In this document: one piece after another, positions 62,685 through 64,000 of the stretch | Position numbering within the stretch: the stretch's first letter is position 1 | How the letters are laid out: each line of letters begins with the position of its first letter | NCBI RefSeq assembly: GCF_014287795.1 | Contig: NZ_JACOON010000001.1 | Location: forward strand, 248,001 to 312,000 | DNA length: 64,000 nt | Origin: Christensenella tenuis | GTDB taxonomy: Bacteria; Bacillota; Clostridia; Christensenellales; Christensenellaceae | Reading direction: 5' to 3' | Notes under the pieces: generated by a model | The model's database searches: none | The model's input: only the letters and a program-made list of their open reading frames with translations | Told to the model about the DNA's origin: nothing | Program-made: the position numbers and the translations under genes

Positions 62685-62762
62685 ATGTTAGCAGTATCGA
62701 CACGATTTTTTAGCATGTTTGGCTTTAACGGTTTTTACCGTTGGAGCTTGTTTGCATGTTGA
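62685..62762 (+). CDS. Phenylalanine-rich leader peptide (25 aa) of the rightward aro operon
   Basis: ATG at 62685 with an ideal ribosome site AAGGAG at 62670-62675. Of 25 residues six are Phe (positions 8, 9, 12, 14, 17, 23), one is Tyr (18) and one Trp (20); TTTTAC at 62733 encodes Phe-Tyr. The ORF ends with TGA at 62760, 47 bases before the attenuator terminator. Peptides of this kind measure charged tRNA-Phe/Tyr/Trp by ribosome stalling. Too short for standard gene finders. Confidence 0.85.
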   Translation: MLAVSTRFFSMFGFNGFYRWSLFAC

Positions 62763-62842
62763 TTTCTGTCGGTATACGCATTGAAACAGATAAGGTCGTA
62801 GATGTTATGCTGTGAGTGCCGACAGGCGTTCGCAGCTTTTTT
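62736..62842 (+). promoter_or_regulatory. Transcription attenuator of the rightward aro operon
   Basis: Three mutually exclusive pairings can be drawn. Region 1 TACCG (62736-62740, inside the leader ORF) pairs with CGGTA (62770-62774). Region 2 CTGTCGG (62766-62772) pairs perfectly with region 3 CCGACAG (62819-62825), the antiterminator. Region 3:4 forms the terminator, GCTGTGAGTGCC (62809-62820) with GGCGTTCGCAGC (62825-62836), followed by TTTTTT. A ribosome stalled at the Phe/Tyr codons (62733-62738) would hide region 1 and allow 2:3, hence read-through into aroF. Confidence 0.8.
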
Positions 62843-62877
62843 ATTTTAATACTTTAACGAAGCGAGGAGCAAGAAAT

Positions 62878-63882
62878 ATGATTGTAGTTATGAAAAGCAG
62901 CGCAACAAAAGAAGAGGTCCTTCGTGTCACCGATGCGCTTATCAAAAAAGGAATGCAGGTGCAGACAAATAAAGGCGTCGACTGTACGGTGCTTGGCGTT
63001 TTAGGAGATACCTATACGGTAGACAAGGAGCGCGTCGGAATGATGAACGGCGTTGACCGTGTTGTCTCGGTACAGGAGCCTTACAAAAAAGCAAACCGTA
63101 AGTTCCATCCCGAAGACAGCGTAGTGAATGTAAACGGCGTGCCAGTAGGGGGAGGCACGCTCACTGTGATGGCAGGTCCTTGCTCGGTCGAATCCTTTCC
63201 TCAATTGGAAGGAATAGCCGTGCAATGCAAAGCATCCGGCGCACAGATTTTGCGGGGGGGCGCTTTCAAACCCCGTACGTCTCCTTATGCTTTCCAAGGG
63301 CTTGGAGAACAGGGCCTGGATATCCTTGAGGAAGTCAGAAGAGAAACAGGCATGCCTATCGTAACGGAGATTATGGCGCCGCGATATGTTGAATTGTTTT
63401 CGGAAAAAGCGGATATTATCCAAATCGGCGCGCGGAATATGCAAAATTTCGACCTGCTGAAAGAAGTTGGACAGACTAAAAAACCGATTCTTTTAAAGCG
63501 AGGACTTTCCAGTACGATTGAGGAACTTTTAATGAGTGCGGAATATATCATGTCCGGCGGAAATGAAAATGTTATTCTGTGTGAACGCGGCATCCGGACG
63601 TTTGAAACCTATACGCGAAACACACTGGACATCAGCGCAATTCCTGCGATTAAGAAATTATCTCACCTTCCCGTTGTCGTTGATCCGAGCCATGCATCGG
63701 GATTGTCTTACATGGTGGAATCGCTTGCTTTGGCAGCGGTTGCCGCCGGTGCGGACGGTCTGCTGATTGAGGTACATAACGATCCCAAACACGCGTTGTG
63801 TGATGGAGCGCAATCCCTTACCCCGGAAGCGTTCGATGGGATTATGCATAAAATTAATGCTCTTAAAAGCATAATGTCCTGA
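62878..63882 (+). CDS. aroF: 3-deoxy-7-phosphoheptulonate (DAHP) synthase, rightward copy
   Basis: 334 residues, same short type I form as the leftward copy: N-terminal ferredoxin-like domain (1-67), then MAGPCSVES, LRGGAFKPRTSPYAFQGL, GARNMQNF, LLKRG and DPSHASG. The ATG at 62878 follows GAGGAGCAAGAAAT; an in-frame extension to 62812 runs through the attenuator and is rejected. It lies behind a Phe-responsive attenuator and overlaps the aroB start by one base (TGATG), so the two are translationally coupled. Confidence 0.95.
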   Translation: MIVVMKSSATKEEVLRVTDALIKKGMQVQTNKGVDCTVLGVLGDTYTVDKERVGMMNGVDRVVSVQEPYKKANRKFHPEDSVVNVNGVPVGGGTLTVMAGPCSVESFPQLEGIAVQCKASGAQILRGGAFKPRTSPYAFQGLGEQGLDILEEVRRETGMPIVTEIMAPRYVELFSEKADIIQIGARNMQNFDLLKEVGQTKKPILLKRGLSSTIEELLMSAEYIMSGGNENVILCERGIRTFETYTRNTLDISAIPAIKKLSHLPVVVDPSHASGLSYMVESLALAAVAAGADGLLIEVHNDPKHALCDGAQSLTPEAFDGIMHKINALKSIMS

Positions 63883-64000
63883 TGGTGAAGCAAATGAGAA
63901 ATGTTTTTGTAGATGCAGATAATGGAAAATATGATATAGTAATAGGAAACGGCATTCTTTCAGATGAACCTCTGCAGGGTTATACGGATTATGCGATTGT
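63882..64000 (+). CDS. aroB: 3-dehydroquinate synthase, 3' partial
   Basis: Only about 39 codons are inside the window. The N-terminus with YDIVIGNGIL is typical of AroB, which cyclises DAHP to 3-dehydroquinate, the next step after the enzyme encoded upstream. The start is ATG at 63882 (TGATG overlap) or ATG at 63894 in the same frame. The gene runs off the right edge. Confidence 0.85.
   Translation, partial: MVKQMRNVFVDADNGKYDIVIGNGILSDEPLQGYTDYAI

Overview
The window is chromosomal DNA of an anaerobic, medium-GC Firmicute, most likely class Clostridia. The grounds are CtsR/McsA/ClpC heat-shock control, an [4Fe-4S]-type PurF, formate-tetrahydrofolate ligase, a corrinoid protein with its reactivase, a 2-hydroxyacyl-CoA dehydratase-type activase, DUF1002 and DUF4080 proteins, strong AGGAGG ribosome sites and TTGACA/TATAAT-type promoters. 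Family or genus cannot be fixed from the sequence alone. I see no phage, insertion sequence, CRISPR array or resistance island; this is dense housekeeping DNA.

Layout. 1-3.5 kb: end of a giant CoA-dehydratase activase. 3.5-5.5 kb (minus): a three-gene envelope operon whose last gene is frameshifted by a 5-bp tandem duplication, then a patatin phospholipase. 5.6-10.4 kb: phosphodiesterase, glutathione peroxidase, formate-THF ligase (minus), a leaderless predicted cysteine peptidase and a lipoprotein. 10.5-13.7 kb: XRE-cupin regulator, acyl-CoA ligase and a membrane protein. 13.8-20.3 kb: a compact operon yjbQ-plsC-galU-ahcY-mtaD-lipoprotein. 20.4-26.6 kb: a DUF4080 radical SAM protein, the CtsR-controlled ctsR-mcsA-clpC cluster without mcsB, and a TagO/WecA-like transferase.

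26.7-40.5 kb is a purine block: guaB, a LarE-like ATPase, guaA, an acetate transporter, a purine permease preceded by PurBox-like motifs, and purECFMNHD. 40.6-46.6 kb: a BioB-like radical SAM enzyme and, on the minus strand, asd-dapA-dapB plus a flavoprotein behind a lysine riboswitch. DapB carries a C-terminal pair of aspartokinase-type ACT domains. 46.6-52.9 kb: an M20 amidohydrolase, methyltransferase, Hsp33, TPR, HD and THUMP-methylase operon. 53-59.7 kb: tRNA-Thr and tRNA-Pro, DUF1002, a cation efflux protein, corrinoid protein, reactivase and ACT protein, a GT-C-like membrane protein and tRNA-Ala. 59.8-64 kb: an NlpC/P60 hydrolase and two divergent DAHP synthases, the second leading into aroB.

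The strongest regulatory finding is at the aromatic locus. The rightward DAHP synthase operon is preceded by a 25-codon, phenylalanine-rich leader ORF with a complete 1:2, 2:3, 3:4 attenuator, which is unusual in Firmicutes, where T-boxes or TRAP are more common. A second, weaker aromatic-rich mini-ORF ending in a terminator stem precedes the leftward DAHP synthase. Together with the lysine riboswitch and the DapB-ACT fusion, the window shows layered control of amino acid synthesis.
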